A stretch of DNA of 64,000 nucleotides from Prauserella_A oleivorans (GCF_042685745.1 NZ_JBHUNT010000001.1:3844001-3908000); one strand, 5' to 3'. Shown: positions 1 through 8,625, counted from the first letter of the stretch. Program-made: numbers and translations. The notes: generated from the letters alone by a model not told the origin.

Positions 1-147
1 GTGGATGCCCACAGTGGTCAGGTGAAGCTGGCCGGTGACATCTGGTCCGCACGCAGCATCGCCGAAGGCCAGGTGATCGATCCGGGCACCACGGTGACGG
101 TCGTGGAGATCTCCGGGGCGACGGCCGTCGTGTCGGCCGAGCCGTGA
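1..147 (+). CDS. C-terminal end of an NfeD-like membrane protein (partial)
   Basis: The reading frame open from base 1 ends with TGA at 145-147 and gives the last 48 residues of a protein that starts outside the window. The segment is short, beta-rich and ends VSAEP, which fits the C-terminal OB-fold of NfeD proteins. NfeD genes usually sit directly before an SPFH/stomatin gene, as here, and the two products are thought to act together in membrane microdomains. The call rests on this neighbour plus the OB-like pattern; the transmembrane part is outside the window. Confidence 0.6.
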   Translation: MDAHSGQVKLAGDIWSARSIAEGQVIDPGTTVTVVEISGATAVVSAEP

Positions 148-200
148 TGGCCGGGAATCCGATGTGGAAACCGGTTCGGAATAGGAAGAGGAGTTAACTC

Positions 201-1610
201 TTGTCGACAACAGCGATCATAGTGGTCGCTATCCTCGCGCTGTTCGTGATCGTGACGGTCGCGAAAGCGCTCATGGTGGTGCCCCAAGCCCAATCGGCGG
301 TGATCGAGCGCCTCGGCCGGTTCAAGACCGTCGCATCGCCAGGCCTGAACTTCCTGGTTCCGTTCCTGGACAAGGTTCGTGCCCGGGTGGACCTGCGCGA
401 GCAGGTGGTGTCGTTCCCTCCGCAGCCGGTGATCACCCAGGACAACCTGACGGTCTCGATCGACACCGTCGTCTACTTCCAGGTGACCGACTCGCGCGCC
501 GCGGTGTACGAGATCTCGAACTACATCGTCGGTGTCGAGCAGCTCACCACGACCACGCTGCGGAACCTCGTCGGGGGGATGAGCCTCGAGGACACGCTCA
601 CCTCGCGTGACCAGATCAACCAGCAGCTGCGTGGTGTGCTCGACGAGGCGACCGGCCGCTGGGGCATCCGGGTGGCGCGCGTGGAGCTCAAGGCGATCGA
701 CCCGCCGCCGTCCATTCAGGACTCGATGGAGAAGCAGATGCGCGCCGACCGGGAGAAGCGCGCGATGATCCTCACCGCCGAGGGTCAGCGGGAGTCCTCG
801 ATCAAGACGGCGGAAGGGCAGAAGCAGAGCCAGATTCTCGCGGCCGAGGGTTCCAAGCAGGCCGCGATCCTGGCCGCCGAGGCCGAGCGGCAGTCGCGCA
901 TCCTGCGCGCGCAGGGTGAACGTGCCGCCCGCTACCTGCAGGCGCAGGGACAGGCGAAGGCGATCGAGAAGGTGTTCGCGGCGATCAAGGCCAGCAAGCC
1001 GACGCCGGAGGTGCTGGCCTACCAGTACCTGCAGACGCTGCCGCAGATGGCGCAGGGCGACGCGAACAAGGTGTGGCTCGTGCCCAGCGACTACGGCAAG
1101 GCACTCGAAGGGTTCGCGCGCACGCTCGGCGCACCCGGCGAGGACGGTGTGTTCCGCTACGAGCCGCCGAAGGACGACAAGGTCGAGATGCCGCCGCTGG
1201 ACGACGAGGAGGTCGCGAGCTGGTTCGACACCTCGACCGACCCGAAGGTCGCCGAAGCGGTGCGGGAGGCGGAGGCCGTGGCGCGTCAGGAGGTTCCCGG
1301 GCCGCTGACCGGCACGACGCCCACCCCGCCGCCGGCGCTGTCTCCGCTCGGCGGAACCCCGCCCAGGCCCGCCGAGCCGGAGCCGGACGAGGCCCAGGAG
1401 CTGCCGCAGCAGGCGCCGCCACCCCCGGCGCAGCCGCCCACGCAGCCACCGACGCAACCGCCCACGCAACCGCCGGGTGGACCGTTCGGCGCGAGCTCGG
1501 CACAGGTACGTCCGCCACAGCCGCCCAACCCGCCGCAGGCCGGCCCGGGCGGTGGACCGTACCCGCCGCAGAACCCGCCCTACGGTGGGCCGCCGCCGCG
1601 GCAGCAGTAG
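201..1610 (+). CDS. SPFH/Band 7 (stomatin-like) membrane protein with proline-rich tail
   Basis: 469 residues. A hydrophobic segment at about residues 5-25 anchors the protein. It is followed by a Band 7 domain (about 28-190, containing VIERLGRF and SPGLNFLVPF), an Ala/Gln/Glu-rich coiled coil with repeated AEGQ-type units (about 190-260), and a Pro/Gly/Gln-rich tail from about 375. The TTG start at 201 was chosen because AGGAAGAGGAG (183-193) lies 7 bases upstream. SPFH proteins oligomerise and scaffold membrane microdomains, often with NfeD, whose end lies just upstream. The tail is longer and more repetitive (TQPP units near 1440-1475) than in typical stomatins and looks disordered. Confidence 0.9.
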   Translation: MSTTAIIVVAILALFVIVTVAKALMVVPQAQSAVIERLGRFKTVASPGLNFLVPFLDKVRARVDLREQVVSFPPQPVITQDNLTVSIDTVVYFQVTDSRAAVYEISNYIVGVEQLTTTTLRNLVGGMSLEDTLTSRDQINQQLRGVLDEATGRWGIRVARVELKAIDPPPSIQDSMEKQMRADREKRAMILTAEGQRESSIKTAEGQKQSQILAAEGSKQAAILAAEAERQSRILRAQGERAARYLQAQGQAKAIEKVFAAIKASKPTPEVLAYQYLQTLPQMAQGDANKVWLVPSDYGKALEGFARTLGAPGEDGVFRYEPPKDDKVEMPPLDDEEVASWFDTSTDPKVAEAVREAEAVARQEVPGPLTGTTPTPPPALSPLGGTPPRPAEPEPDEAQELPQQAPPPPAQPPTQPPTQPPTQPPGGPFGASSAQVRPPQPPNPPQAGPGGGPYPPQNPPYGGPPPRQQ

Positions 1611-1622
1611 CCCGTCGTCGGA

Positions 1623-1659
1623 GAAGGCGCCCTCGCGACCATGTCGCGGGGGCGCCTTC
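1623..1659. terminator. Bidirectional hairpin terminator
   Basis: A 10-bp arm (1623-1632) pairs with 1650-1659, one mismatch follows, then a 6-bp inner stem (1634-1639 with 1643-1648) closes a 3-base loop. It lies between the convergent SPFH and SGNH genes and has no clear U-tract, as is usual in high-GC actinobacteria. Confidence 0.75.
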
Positions 1660-1667
1660 GTGTCTGG

Positions 1668-2438
1668 TCAGCGATGGTCGGGCAGGAGTACCGGGCCCGG
1701 CTCGGGACGTTTCGGGCTGATCGCGTCGCCGGACGACTCGCCCCGGAGCCTGCGCCGGATCCACGGCACGGCGTGCTCGCGCGCCCACCGCAGGTTCTGG
1801 GCCCGCCGGGCCCGGGCGCTCAGCAGCTCCGGAGGACCCAGCTCGGCGGCACCCGGATGCGGGACGCCGAGTGCCTCGAGGACGGCGGCCGACACAAGCG
1901 TGTGCCCGCGGGCGTTGAGGTGAATCCGGTCGGCCGACCACAAGCGACGGTCCCGCAGGGCACGCATCGCCCACATGTCCACCAGCAGCGTTCCGTGCCG
2001 CGCGGCGATCAGCCGGACGTGCTCGTTGTAGATGGCCGTGCGCCCGCGCATCTTCCGGAACACCGGGTCCTCGACGCCGTCGACACCGGTGAACAGCACC
2101 ACCGTGGCACCGGTCGCGGCGAGCTTGCCGACGGCCTCGTCGTAGGACTCGGCGAGCGCGTCGATGTCGACCTTGGGCCGCATGAGGTCGTTGCCCCCGG
2201 CGTAGAGGGTCACGAGGTCGGGCCGCATGCGCAGCGCCGGGTCGAGCTGCTCGGCGAGCACCTGGGGCAGCAACCGCCCCCGCACGGCGAGGTTCGCGTA
2301 GGCCAGCGCGGGCTGCTGGGTGGCGAGCTGCTCGGCGACGCGGTCCGCCCAGCCCCGGACGCCGTTCGGATAGGCCGGGTCGTCGTCGCCGACCCCCTCG
2401 GTGAACGAGTCGCCCAGCGCGACGAAGCGTTCGATCAT
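1668..2438 (-). CDS. SGNH/GDSL-family hydrolase
   Basis: 256 residues. The N-terminal block FVALGDSFTEG carries the nucleophile serine (about residue 11). A GGND block near residue 83 supplies the oxyanion asparagine and DRIHLN near residue 190 supplies the catalytic Asp/His pair, so all four SGNH blocks are present. No signal peptide is seen, so a cytoplasmic esterase or lipase is likely; the substrate is unknown. The ATG at 2438 is preferred because TACAGT lies 7 bases upstream, the leaderless pattern. The frame stays open upstream through a 12-bp repeat array containing in-frame GTG codons, so a longer form cannot be excluded. Confidence 0.88.
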   Translation of the reverse strand: MIERFVALGDSFTEGVGDDDPAYPNGVRGWADRVAEQLATQQPALAYANLAVRGRLLPQVLAEQLDPALRMRPDLVTLYAGGNDLMRPKVDIDALAESYDEAVGKLAATGATVVLFTGVDGVEDPVFRKMRGRTAIYNEHVRLIAARHGTLLVDMWAMRALRDRRLWSADRIHLNARGHTLVSAAVLEALGVPHPGAAELGPPELLSARARRAQNLRWAREHAVPWIRRRLRGESSGDAISPKRPEPGPVLLPDHR

Positions 2439-2445
2439 TTCCGGC

Positions 2446-2451
2446 ACTGTA
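2446..2451 (-). promoter_or_regulatory. -10 element (TACAGT) of the SGNH hydrolase gene
   Basis: The TANNNT hexamer ends 7 bases before the ATG at 2438, so transcription would begin at or near the start codon. The 12-bp repeat array starts 20 bp further upstream and carries GTGACA sequences that resemble a -35. Confidence 0.5.
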
Positions 2452-2470
2452 TCGCCGGGACGGCTGTGTC

Positions 2471-2530
2471 CTGTCACACGTCCTGTCACACGTCCTGTCA
2501 CACGTCCTGTCACACGTCCTGTCACACGTC
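2471..2530. repeat. Five perfect tandem copies of a 12-bp unit
   Basis: The unit CTGTCACACGTC (plus strand) occurs five times without a mismatch, between the end of the recombinase gene (2548) and the promoter of the SGNH gene. On the minus strand each unit holds GTGACA, close to the -35 consensus, and an in-frame GTG; read through, it encodes repeated GRVT. Perfect identity implies recent expansion or slippage. Confidence 0.97.
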
Positions 2531-2547
2531 CGGGCAGCCGCCGGGTG

Positions 2548-3645
2548 TCACGCCGTCCCGCGGTGTTCGGCGAGGATCTGCGCCAGCGTGTGCGCGGGTG
2601 AGCTGTCGAGCTTGTGCCGGTGCGCGTCGTAGCGGTCGCGGGTGGTGCGGATGTCGGCGTGGCCGAGCAGGTCCTGCACCTTCTGCACCGGCACGTTGTG
2701 CGCGAGCAGCAGGGTGCCGGTGGTGCGGCGGGCCGTGTGCGGGGAGATTCGGGTGGCCGCCGGGATGCCCGCCCCTTCGGCGAACCGGCGTAGGGTCTGC
2801 CACACGTCGCGCTGCCGCAGCGGCTTGCCGCCCGGTTTGGCGGGATCGTGCGGATGCGGCGTGGTGGCCAGGAGTGGTCCGGTGAGCCGCTCGGCGGGTA
2901 CCCCGGCGCGTTCGGCCCGCACGGTGAGGTAGCGGGCGAGGGGACGCACCGCCGGCGCCACGAGCGGCACGAAGTCGCGCTGGCCGCCCTTGCCGGTGTA
3001 GCGCAGGATCGTGTGCCCGGAGTCCTGGTCGAGGTCGGCCACGGTCGCGGTGGTGATGCCCGAGACCCGCAGCCCCGTGTAGAAGAGCAGCGCGACGAGC
3101 GCGGCGTCGCGCCACGCGGCCTCACTGCCGAGCCGCTGGGCGCGCGACTCGGCGTGGTCGAGCAGGGCGGCGGTGGAGTGCTCGTCGAGGGCGGGCAGCG
3201 GCGAGGCCTTCGCCCGCTTCGGTCGGGTCACGGCGCCGATCGGGTTGTGGTCGATGACGTCGTTGGACTGCAGGTAGCGGTACCAACTGGAGACGCCGGC
3301 CAGCGTGCGGGCGACGGTGGCGGGCGCGGCCGGGCGGGGCAGGCCGTCGCGGCCGGTGACGGTCAACGTGGTCTTCCACGCGTCGACGTCGGCTCGCCGG
3401 GCACGCAACGGATCGAGCCCCGCCCGGTCGCACCACGACAGCCACGCGGCGAGGTCCGCGTAGTACGCGCGCCGGGTGTGGTCGCTCTTGTCGACGCTGA
3501 GCCACAGCATCGTCACGTGCCGGACGGCGTAGCGGTCGGCCGGGTCGGCGGGCGGCAGCGCGGGCAGCGCCTCCACGGCCTCGGCCAGCAGTTCCGGGGT
3601 GGCCGAGCGGAGCGCGAGTTCGGTGGACGCGGGCTTGTCGATCAT
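2548..3645 (-). CDS. Tyrosine recombinase/integrase (XerC/D-like)
   Basis: 365 residues. The N-terminal SAM-like core-binding domain spans about 45-135 and the catalytic domain about 150-350. The full catalytic set is visible: Arg193 (GLRVSG), Lys219 (TGKGG), His303 and Arg306 (SPHTARRT), His329 (LLGHADIRTT) and nucleophile Tyr339. The enzyme should cut and rejoin DNA through a 3'-phosphotyrosine. No excisionase, attachment-site duplication or tRNA is visible beside it, so its target is unknown. The gene is divergent from the YCII/sigma-factor pair. A second recombinase lies at 19203-20264; the two differ clearly in sequence and are not a recent duplication. Confidence 0.93.
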   Translation of the reverse strand: MIDKPASTELALRSATPELLAEAVEALPALPPADPADRYAVRHVTMLWLSVDKSDHTRRAYYADLAAWLSWCDRAGLDPLRARRADVDAWKTTLTVTGRDGLPRPAAPATVARTLAGVSSWYRYLQSNDVIDHNPIGAVTRPKRAKASPLPALDEHSTAALLDHAESRAQRLGSEAAWRDAALVALLFYTGLRVSGITTATVADLDQDSGHTILRYTGKGGQRDFVPLVAPAVRPLARYLTVRAERAGVPAERLTGPLLATTPHPHDPAKPGGKPLRQRDVWQTLRRFAEGAGIPAATRISPHTARRTTGTLLLAHNVPVQKVQDLLGHADIRTTRDRYDAHRHKLDSSPAHTLAQILAEHRGTA

Positions 3646-3704
3646 GGTGCTGTCGATTGTGCCGCGAGCCCGGCGAAAAAAGCGGGAAACTTCTTGTCGC
3701 CGTG

Positions 3705-3731
3705 TGTCGATCCGCGCGAGGCTCGTTCGAC
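3705..3731 (+). promoter_or_regulatory. ECF42-type promoter upstream of the YCII gene
   Basis: TGTCGA at 3705-3710, a 17-bp spacer and CGAC at 3728-3731 fit the promoter described for ECF42 sigma factors (TGTCGA in the -35 region, CGA followed by a pyrimidine in the -10). It lies about 55 bp before the YCII start codon, and the matching sigma factor is the next gene, so autoregulation of the operon is inferred. Confidence 0.65.
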
Positions 3732-3785
3732 GCGTCGGTGAAAGGCGGGCAGAGGGGCCCGGCCATAGACGCAGAGGAGACCACC

Positions 3786-4208
3786 ATGAAGTTCATGCTG
3801 ATCGTCAAGGCCAACGAGGAGTCCGAGGCGGGCGCCATGCCCACCGAGCAGGAGCTGGCCGAGATGGGCAAGTTCAACGAGGAGCTCGTCAACGCCGGTG
3901 TCATGCTCGACGGCAACGGGCTGCTGGAGAGCTCGAAGGGCGTGCGGGTCCAGTTCTCCGGCAAGGGGCAGACGACGGTCGTCGACGGTCCGTTCGCCGA
4001 GACCAAGGAACTGATCGCCGGCTACTGGATCATCGACGTCAAGTCCAAGGACGAGGCCATCGAGTGGGCTCGGCGGGTGCCGTTCGAGGAGGGTGAGATC
4101 GAGATCCGCAAGGTCGCCGAGGCCGAGGACTTCGGGGACAACTTCACTCCCGAGCTCCGGGAGGCGGAGGACAAGCTGCGCGAACGGGTCACCGGGCAGC
4201 AGAGCTGA
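3786..4208 (+). CDS. YCII-related (DGPF domain) protein
   Basis: 140 residues, a single YCII/DGPF domain with the signature VVDGPFAETKE in the middle and an acidic C-terminus. The ATG at 3786 follows GAGGAG (3773-3778). Proteins of this family are the usual neighbours of ECF42-group sigma factors, whose gene follows after 41 bp, and are thought to be targets or partners of the sigma factor. The biochemical role is not established; a ferredoxin-like fold with possible small-molecule or redox chemistry is typical of the superfamily. Confidence 0.9.
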   Translation: MKFMLIVKANEESEAGAMPTEQELAEMGKFNEELVNAGVMLDGNGLLESSKGVRVQFSGKGQTTVVDGPFAETKELIAGYWIIDVKSKDEAIEWARRVPFEEGEIEIRKVAEAEDFGDNFTPELREAEDKLRERVTGQQS

Positions 4209-4249
4209 CGTCTTGTCCCCGCCCCGGCGGAGTGCTCTGATATGCGGTT

Positions 4250-5509
4250 GTGACAGCTGCGACGGACACCCGCCGGGCGATCGACGCCGTGTGGCGCATC
4301 GAGTCGGCGCGGCTCATCGCCGGCCTCGCGCGGATGACGCACGACGTCGGTGTGGCCGAGGAGCTGGCGCAGGACGCGCTCGTCGCCGCGCTGGAACAGT
4401 GGCCGGAGTCAGGCGTGCCGGAGAATCCGGGCGCCTGGCTCATGGCTGTCGCGAAACGGCGGGCGATCGACCAGTTCCGGCGCCAGGAACGGTTCGCGCG
4501 CAAGGCCGAGGAGCTCGGGCGGGACCTCGAGTCCCGCGCCGAGCCCGAACCCGAGGTCGACGACATCGGCGACGATCTGCTGCGCCTGGTGTTCACGGCG
4601 TGCCACCCCGTGCTGTCCTCCGAGGCGCGGGTCGCGTTGACGTTGCGGCTGCTCGGAGGGCTCACCACGGACGAGATCGCGCGGGCGTTCCTGGTGCCCG
4701 AGACGACCGTCGCGCAGCGGATCGTCCGGGCCAAGCGGACGTTGGCGCGGAAGAAGGTTCCGTTCGAGGTGCCGCAGGGGGCAGAGCTGGCTCCCCGCCT
4801 GTCGTCGGTGCTCGAGGTGGTCTACCTGATCTTCAACGAGGGCTACTCCGCCACCGCGGGCGACGACTGGATGCGGCCCGAGCTGTGTGCGGAGGCGCTA
4901 CGCCTGGGCCGCGTCCTCGCGCACCTGGTGCCGAAGGAGCCCGAGGTGCACGGGCTGGTGGCGCTCCTGGAGATCCAGGCGTCCCGGGCCCGGGCCCGGG
5001 ACGGACCCGCCGGCGAGCCGATCCTCTTGCTCGAGCAGGACCGTAGCCGCTGGGACCGGTTGCTCATCCGCCGAGGGCTGGCGGCACTGGACCGTGCGGA
5101 GGCACTGACCGACCGCCTCGGACCGTATGCCCTGCAGGCCGCGATCGCCGCGTGCCATGCGCGCGCCAGGACCGCGGACGAGACGGACTGGCGGCGCATC
5201 GCCACGCTCTACGGCGAACTCGGCACGATCATGCCGTCGCCGGTGGTGGAGCTCAATCGCGCGGTCGCGGTCGCGATGGCGTACGGCCCCGAGGCCGGAC
5301 TCGAACTCGTGGACGCACTCGCCACCGAACCGGCGCTCGCGCGCTACCACCTGCTGCCGAGTGTGCGCGGCGACTTCCTCACCAAGCTGGGCAGGCACGC
5401 CGAGGCGCGCCCGGAGTTCGAGCGGGCGGCGGAACTGACCCGCAACCAGCGTGAGCGCGACCTGTTGCTCGCCCGCGCCGAACGCGCGGCCGAGCAAGCC
5501 GGTTTTTGA
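4250..5509 (+). CDS. ECF42-group RNA polymerase sigma factor with C-terminal TPR-like extension
   Basis: 419 residues, more than twice the size of a basic ECF sigma factor. Region sigma2 lies near residues 10-80 (VAEELAQDALVAALEQW, GAWLMAVAKRRAIDQ) and sigma4 near 115-175 (LRLLGGLTTDEIARAFLVPETTVAQRI). The remaining 240 residues are helical with TPR character (FNEGYSA, ELNRAVAVAMAYG), the hallmark of ECF42. No anti-sigma factor gene is adjacent; in this group control is ascribed to the C-terminal extension. The GTG at 4250 is the likely start, 41 bp after the YCII gene. It probably transcribes its own operon from the ECF42-like promoter at 3705-3731. Confidence 0.93.
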   Translation: MTAATDTRRAIDAVWRIESARLIAGLARMTHDVGVAEELAQDALVAALEQWPESGVPENPGAWLMAVAKRRAIDQFRRQERFARKAEELGRDLESRAEPEPEVDDIGDDLLRLVFTACHPVLSSEARVALTLRLLGGLTTDEIARAFLVPETTVAQRIVRAKRTLARKKVPFEVPQGAELAPRLSSVLEVVYLIFNEGYSATAGDDWMRPELCAEALRLGRVLAHLVPKEPEVHGLVALLEIQASRARARDGPAGEPILLLEQDRSRWDRLLIRRGLAALDRAEALTDRLGPYALQAAIAACHARARTADETDWRRIATLYGELGTIMPSPVVELNRAVAVAMAYGPEAGLELVDALATEPALARYHLLPSVRGDFLTKLGRHAEARPEFERAAELTRNQRERDLLLARAERAAEQAGF

Positions 5510-5583
5510 GGTGGCTCAGTGCCGGGTCAGGATCGGCGCGGACGGCCAGGCCGCGTCGGCCGCCGACGTAGCCGGGCACCGAC

Positions 5584-6725
5584 TCAGTCCCCGGTCTTCA
5601 GCGGGGTCAGGTTCGTGCGCAGTGTCCAGCCTGGAATGTGGTGGGGTTCGGGACCGGCCTGATCGGTGAGCACGATTCCGGCGTCGTGTGGGTCGAATCC
5701 GGATGGCCAGCGTGTGCTGTGGTCTGCGAGTGCTCCGGTGAACCTGCACTCGCTGAGGTCTGCCGCGGTGAAGTTGGCGCCGCGTAGGTCGGCCTCGCGG
5801 AGATCGGCCCGCGCCAAGGAAGCACGGGTTGCGTCAGCTTGCCGAAGGTTTGCTTCGCGGAAGTCCGTCCCCGTGCAGAGAGCACCATCAAGACAGGTCC
5901 TGTACAGCCGGGCGCCCCGTAGGTCTGCATAGTCAAGACGAGCCTGGCCCAGCCGAGTCTTGCTGAAGTCTGCGTGCCTGAGGTCGGCGTGCATGAGCGA
6001 GGTCTTGGTCATGCCGACTTCGAAGAACGTGGCGGCGACGGCGCAGCAGCGGTCAAGGATGAGCCCTTGCAAGTGAAGCCCATCGCAGTCTGCCTTACGC
6101 AGGTCGGTTGAACCGGCGTTCAGCCAGATCGGAGCGCGCCCTTGTGACAAAGCACGCCCAGCGCAGTGAGCGCTGCCTGCACGTCGGGTGCGCGGGATTC
6201 CAATGGTGGTAGCTGGTTGATCGCCTCTGTGGATACGTCTGTCGCTCCGATGGGCGGCGGCCAGGGAGAGTGTGTCCGCACAAACGCCGCCATCATCGCG
6301 ATGACCGGCTCCCAGTCGCGGGCGGAGGTCTCGCCGATGCGCCACAAGGCGTAGATCCCGCCCATCCGGACATCGAGGGCGCCGTCGCCAAGCTGGTCGA
6401 TGGCCCGGGTAAAGCGCTCGGTGACTTGTCCATCCCGGGTGGCCTGTAGCTCCTCTTGGTTCAGCCGCAGTCGCCGCCAGGCCACGTACGCGCTGTAGAA
6501 CACCACCACACCACCGATGGCCTGCAGCATTGTCCGGCGCGCATCGCCTATCGCTGTCAACCGCTGCTGAGCTGTGACCTGCATGCCGGCCAGATCGTAG
6601 GAAACGACGAGACGCGGCAAATACAAGATCACGAGGGCGAGCACGGCACAGGCCCCGACAGCTACTGCGAGCGCGGCCGCGAATGTGCTCGGTCGTCTGC
6701 GCTGATCCGTGCCGCGGGCAGTCAC
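5584..6725 (-). pseudogene. Pentapeptide-repeat membrane protein gene, frameshifted
   Basis: The first part (6725 down to about 6150) gives a GTG-started protein with AAGAAGG 8 bases upstream, two hydrophobic segments (about residues 18-40 and 62-80) and a conserved actinobacterial region (GQVTERFTRAIDQLG, DVRMGGIYALWRIGE, DVQAALTALG). That frame then runs to a stop at 6120. The second half of the family, many A(D/N)LXX pentapeptides (LMHADLRHADF, READLRGANF), continues in another frame from about 6160 to 5584. Homologues join DVQAALTALG directly to an IWLN...TDLR segment, so one indel near 6140-6165 breaks the gene. It may be a true pseudogene or a consensus error. Confidence 0.8.
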
Positions 6726-7059
6726 AACCCAGCCTTCTTGCTGGTGTGGACGTCGATCCCTGGTCTCCACACGTGAGGCTATCGAAGATCCGCTCCTGCT
6801 TCCCCGTTTCAGCTCACTGCGGTGATCCAGCTGTGTTACGTCGGCGTCTGGGCTGCGCAGTGGGCGGGCCTCCGGCTGCTTGGCCGGCCGCCATCCCAGA
6901 CAGCCGCCACCACACGCAGGTGCCCGTGCACGTCTCCCGCGCGTCCCATACCCCTCGAGTTCGCCCGGCGGCCCGGCCTGTCCCGTGGGTCGTTGCGACC
7001 GAGCTTCCGACGCCCTCCCGTGTGGGATCGCGCCGATCGACCGGCGCATCCCGCGAGCA

Positions 7060-7087
7060 CACCGTGATAAGAGGCATTATCACGGTG
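7060..7087. repeat. Perfect 11-bp inverted repeat
   Basis: CACCGTGATAA-type arms at 7060-7070 and 7077-7087 are exact reverse complements around the 6-base loop GAGGCA. It has the size of a repressor operator or a small hairpin; no regulator gene adjoins it. Confidence 0.8.
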
Positions 7088-7129
7088 CCTTCTTATGAAC
7101 CAGATTCACGGTTTGTCGACACGCGTAAC

Positions 7130-7157
7130 TAGTTTCACTATCGCGTGCGCGAAACTA
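7130..7157. repeat. Inverted repeat TAGTTTC / GAAACTA
   Basis: 7-bp arms at 7130-7136 and 7151-7157 surround a GC-rich centre that can form its own TCGCG/CGCGA pairing. It lies about 240 bp upstream of the SGNH gene at 7397. Function unknown. Confidence 0.6.
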
Positions 7158-7396
7158 AAAGCCCTGGTGGAGCGCTCACGGCCGATGATGCGAGGGAGGG
7201 CCAGACCGAGGCCAACCTCATGGAGCGCGAGGACAGCGCGGGTGGCGCGGAGACGGATGGCGGTGAAGGAGTCGACCAGAGGCAGGCCATTGGAATCTCG
7301 GTTGACGACCCACCCCGCCGGTCGGCGACCCTGGACCCCGCAGCAATGAGCTCAGGCGGGCACCGACGTGGGCCCGCCCGGAAAGGACGCGCACGC

Positions 7397-8578
7397 ATGA
7401 CCGATCAGCCCGAGTGGATCAGCACCCCGATCACCGCGGATCTCGTGCGCGGGGCGCTCGAACTCGAGCACACCAGCCGCGGAGTGCGGCCGCACCGGCT
7501 GCCCGCTCGGGCCCGCGCCCAGTGCGCCGACGCGCGACTCGCCATGGCAGAGGCCCAGCCGTCGGGCGTGCGGCTGGCGTTTCGCACCCGAGCGGGCGCC
7601 GTCGAACTGGAGACCCTGCCCACCCGGGTCGTGTACCGGGGCGCCCCGGCCCGCCCGCCGGGCGTGTACGACCTGCTCGTCGACGGCCGGCTCGTCGACC
7701 AGACCAGCGTCGCCGACGGCGACACCATCACCCTCGACATGACCACCGGGAAGGCCGAGCACACGGCCGGCCCGACCGGTGTCGCCCGGTTCACCGACCT
7801 GCCCGGCCACGCCAAGAACGTCGAGATCTGGCTGCCACACAACGAGGGCACGGAGCTCGTCGCCTTGCACACCGATGCTCCGGTCGAACCCCTGCCGGCT
7901 CGCGGTCGCCGCGTGTGGTTGCACCACGGCAGCTCGATCAGTCAGGGCTCCAACGCCGCAAGCCCCACCACCATCTGGCCCGCCCTCGCCGCGGCCGCGG
8001 GCGGCGTGGAGCTGACCAATCTGGGCTTCAGCGGCAGCGCCCTGCTCGATCCGTTCACCGCTCGCGCGCTCCGGGACGCTCCCGCGGACGTGATCAGCGT
8101 CAAGATCGGCATCAACCTGGTGAATTCCGACCTGATGCGGCTGCGGGCGTTCGGCCCGGCCGTGCACGGGTTCCTCGACACCATCCGTGAAGGGCACCCT
8201 GCCACGCCGCTGCTGGTCGTCTCGCCCCTCTACTGTCCGATCCACGAGAACACGCCGGGCCCGGGCGCCTTCGACCACAGCGCGTTGCGAGCCGGGCAGG
8301 TGCGCTTCCGCGCGACCGGTGATCCCGCCGAACGCGCCGCCGGAAAGCTGACGTTGGAGGTCGTCCGCAGCGAGCTGGCGGACATCGTGCGGCAGCGACG
8401 AGCCGAGGATCCGAGCCTGTACTACCTCGACGGCCGCGACCTCTACGGGGAGGCCGACTTCGCCGAACTCCCGCTGCCGGATGCCCTCCATCCCGGGCCC
8501 GCGGCCCACCGCCGGATTGGCGAACGATTCGCCAAGCTCGCGTTCGCCGCGGACGGCCCATTAGCGGACCGGGCCTGA
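7397..8578 (+). CDS. GDSL/SGNH-family lipase or acylhydrolase (two-domain)
   Basis: 393 residues. A beta-sandwich N-terminal domain (about 1-165, resembling that of SsfX3-type acyltransferase-like proteins) precedes the SGNH domain. In that domain LHHGSSISQG (about 175-185) holds the nucleophile serine in the variant GSSIS rather than GDS, KIGIN supplies the oxyanion asparagine, and DALHPG near residue 375 supplies the Asp/His pair. No signal peptide is seen. The ATG at 7397 follows GAAAGGA (7381-7387); the frame is open upstream but that part has no family resemblance. The substrate is unknown; ester hydrolysis or acyl transfer is inferred. Confidence 0.85.
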   Translation: MTDQPEWISTPITADLVRGALELEHTSRGVRPHRLPARARAQCADARLAMAEAQPSGVRLAFRTRAGAVELETLPTRVVYRGAPARPPGVYDLLVDGRLVDQTSVADGDTITLDMTTGKAEHTAGPTGVARFTDLPGHAKNVEIWLPHNEGTELVALHTDAPVEPLPARGRRVWLHHGSSISQGSNAASPTTIWPALAAAAGGVELTNLGFSGSALLDPFTARALRDAPADVISVKIGINLVNSDLMRLRAFGPAVHGFLDTIREGHPATPLLVVSPLYCPIHENTPGPGAFDHSALRAGQVRFRATGDPAERAAGKLTLEVVRSELADIVRQRRAEDPSLYYLDGRDLYGEADFAELPLPDALHPGPAAHRRIGERFAKLAFAADGPLADRA

Positions 8579-8625
8579 CACCCGGTGGGCGCGCGGGTGC
8601 ACCGTGACGCCGGGACGGAGATCGG

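Larger units (their letters stand above)
6726..7396. other. Intergenic region of about 670 bp without a confident gene
   Basis: No reading frame here has both a start site and family resemblance. A minus-strand frame without a usable start (about 7330 to the TGA at 7106-7108) reads protein-like (for example ALHEVGLGLALPRIIG) with GC-rich third positions, and might be a gene remnant; I do not recognise it. The region also holds two inverted repeats (7060-7087 and 7130-7157) that may be operators or hairpins. Confidence 0.5.

Noticed and set aside
2471..2530. Tandem array as a CRISPR or a replication iteron set
   Set aside because: There are no spacers between units, no cas genes and no replication gene nearby; it is a simple tandem repeat.
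7106..7330. A protein-like minus-strand frame
   Set aside because: No start codon with a ribosome-binding site, no family recognised, and the plus strand looks equally biased. Kept only as a remark in the gap description.
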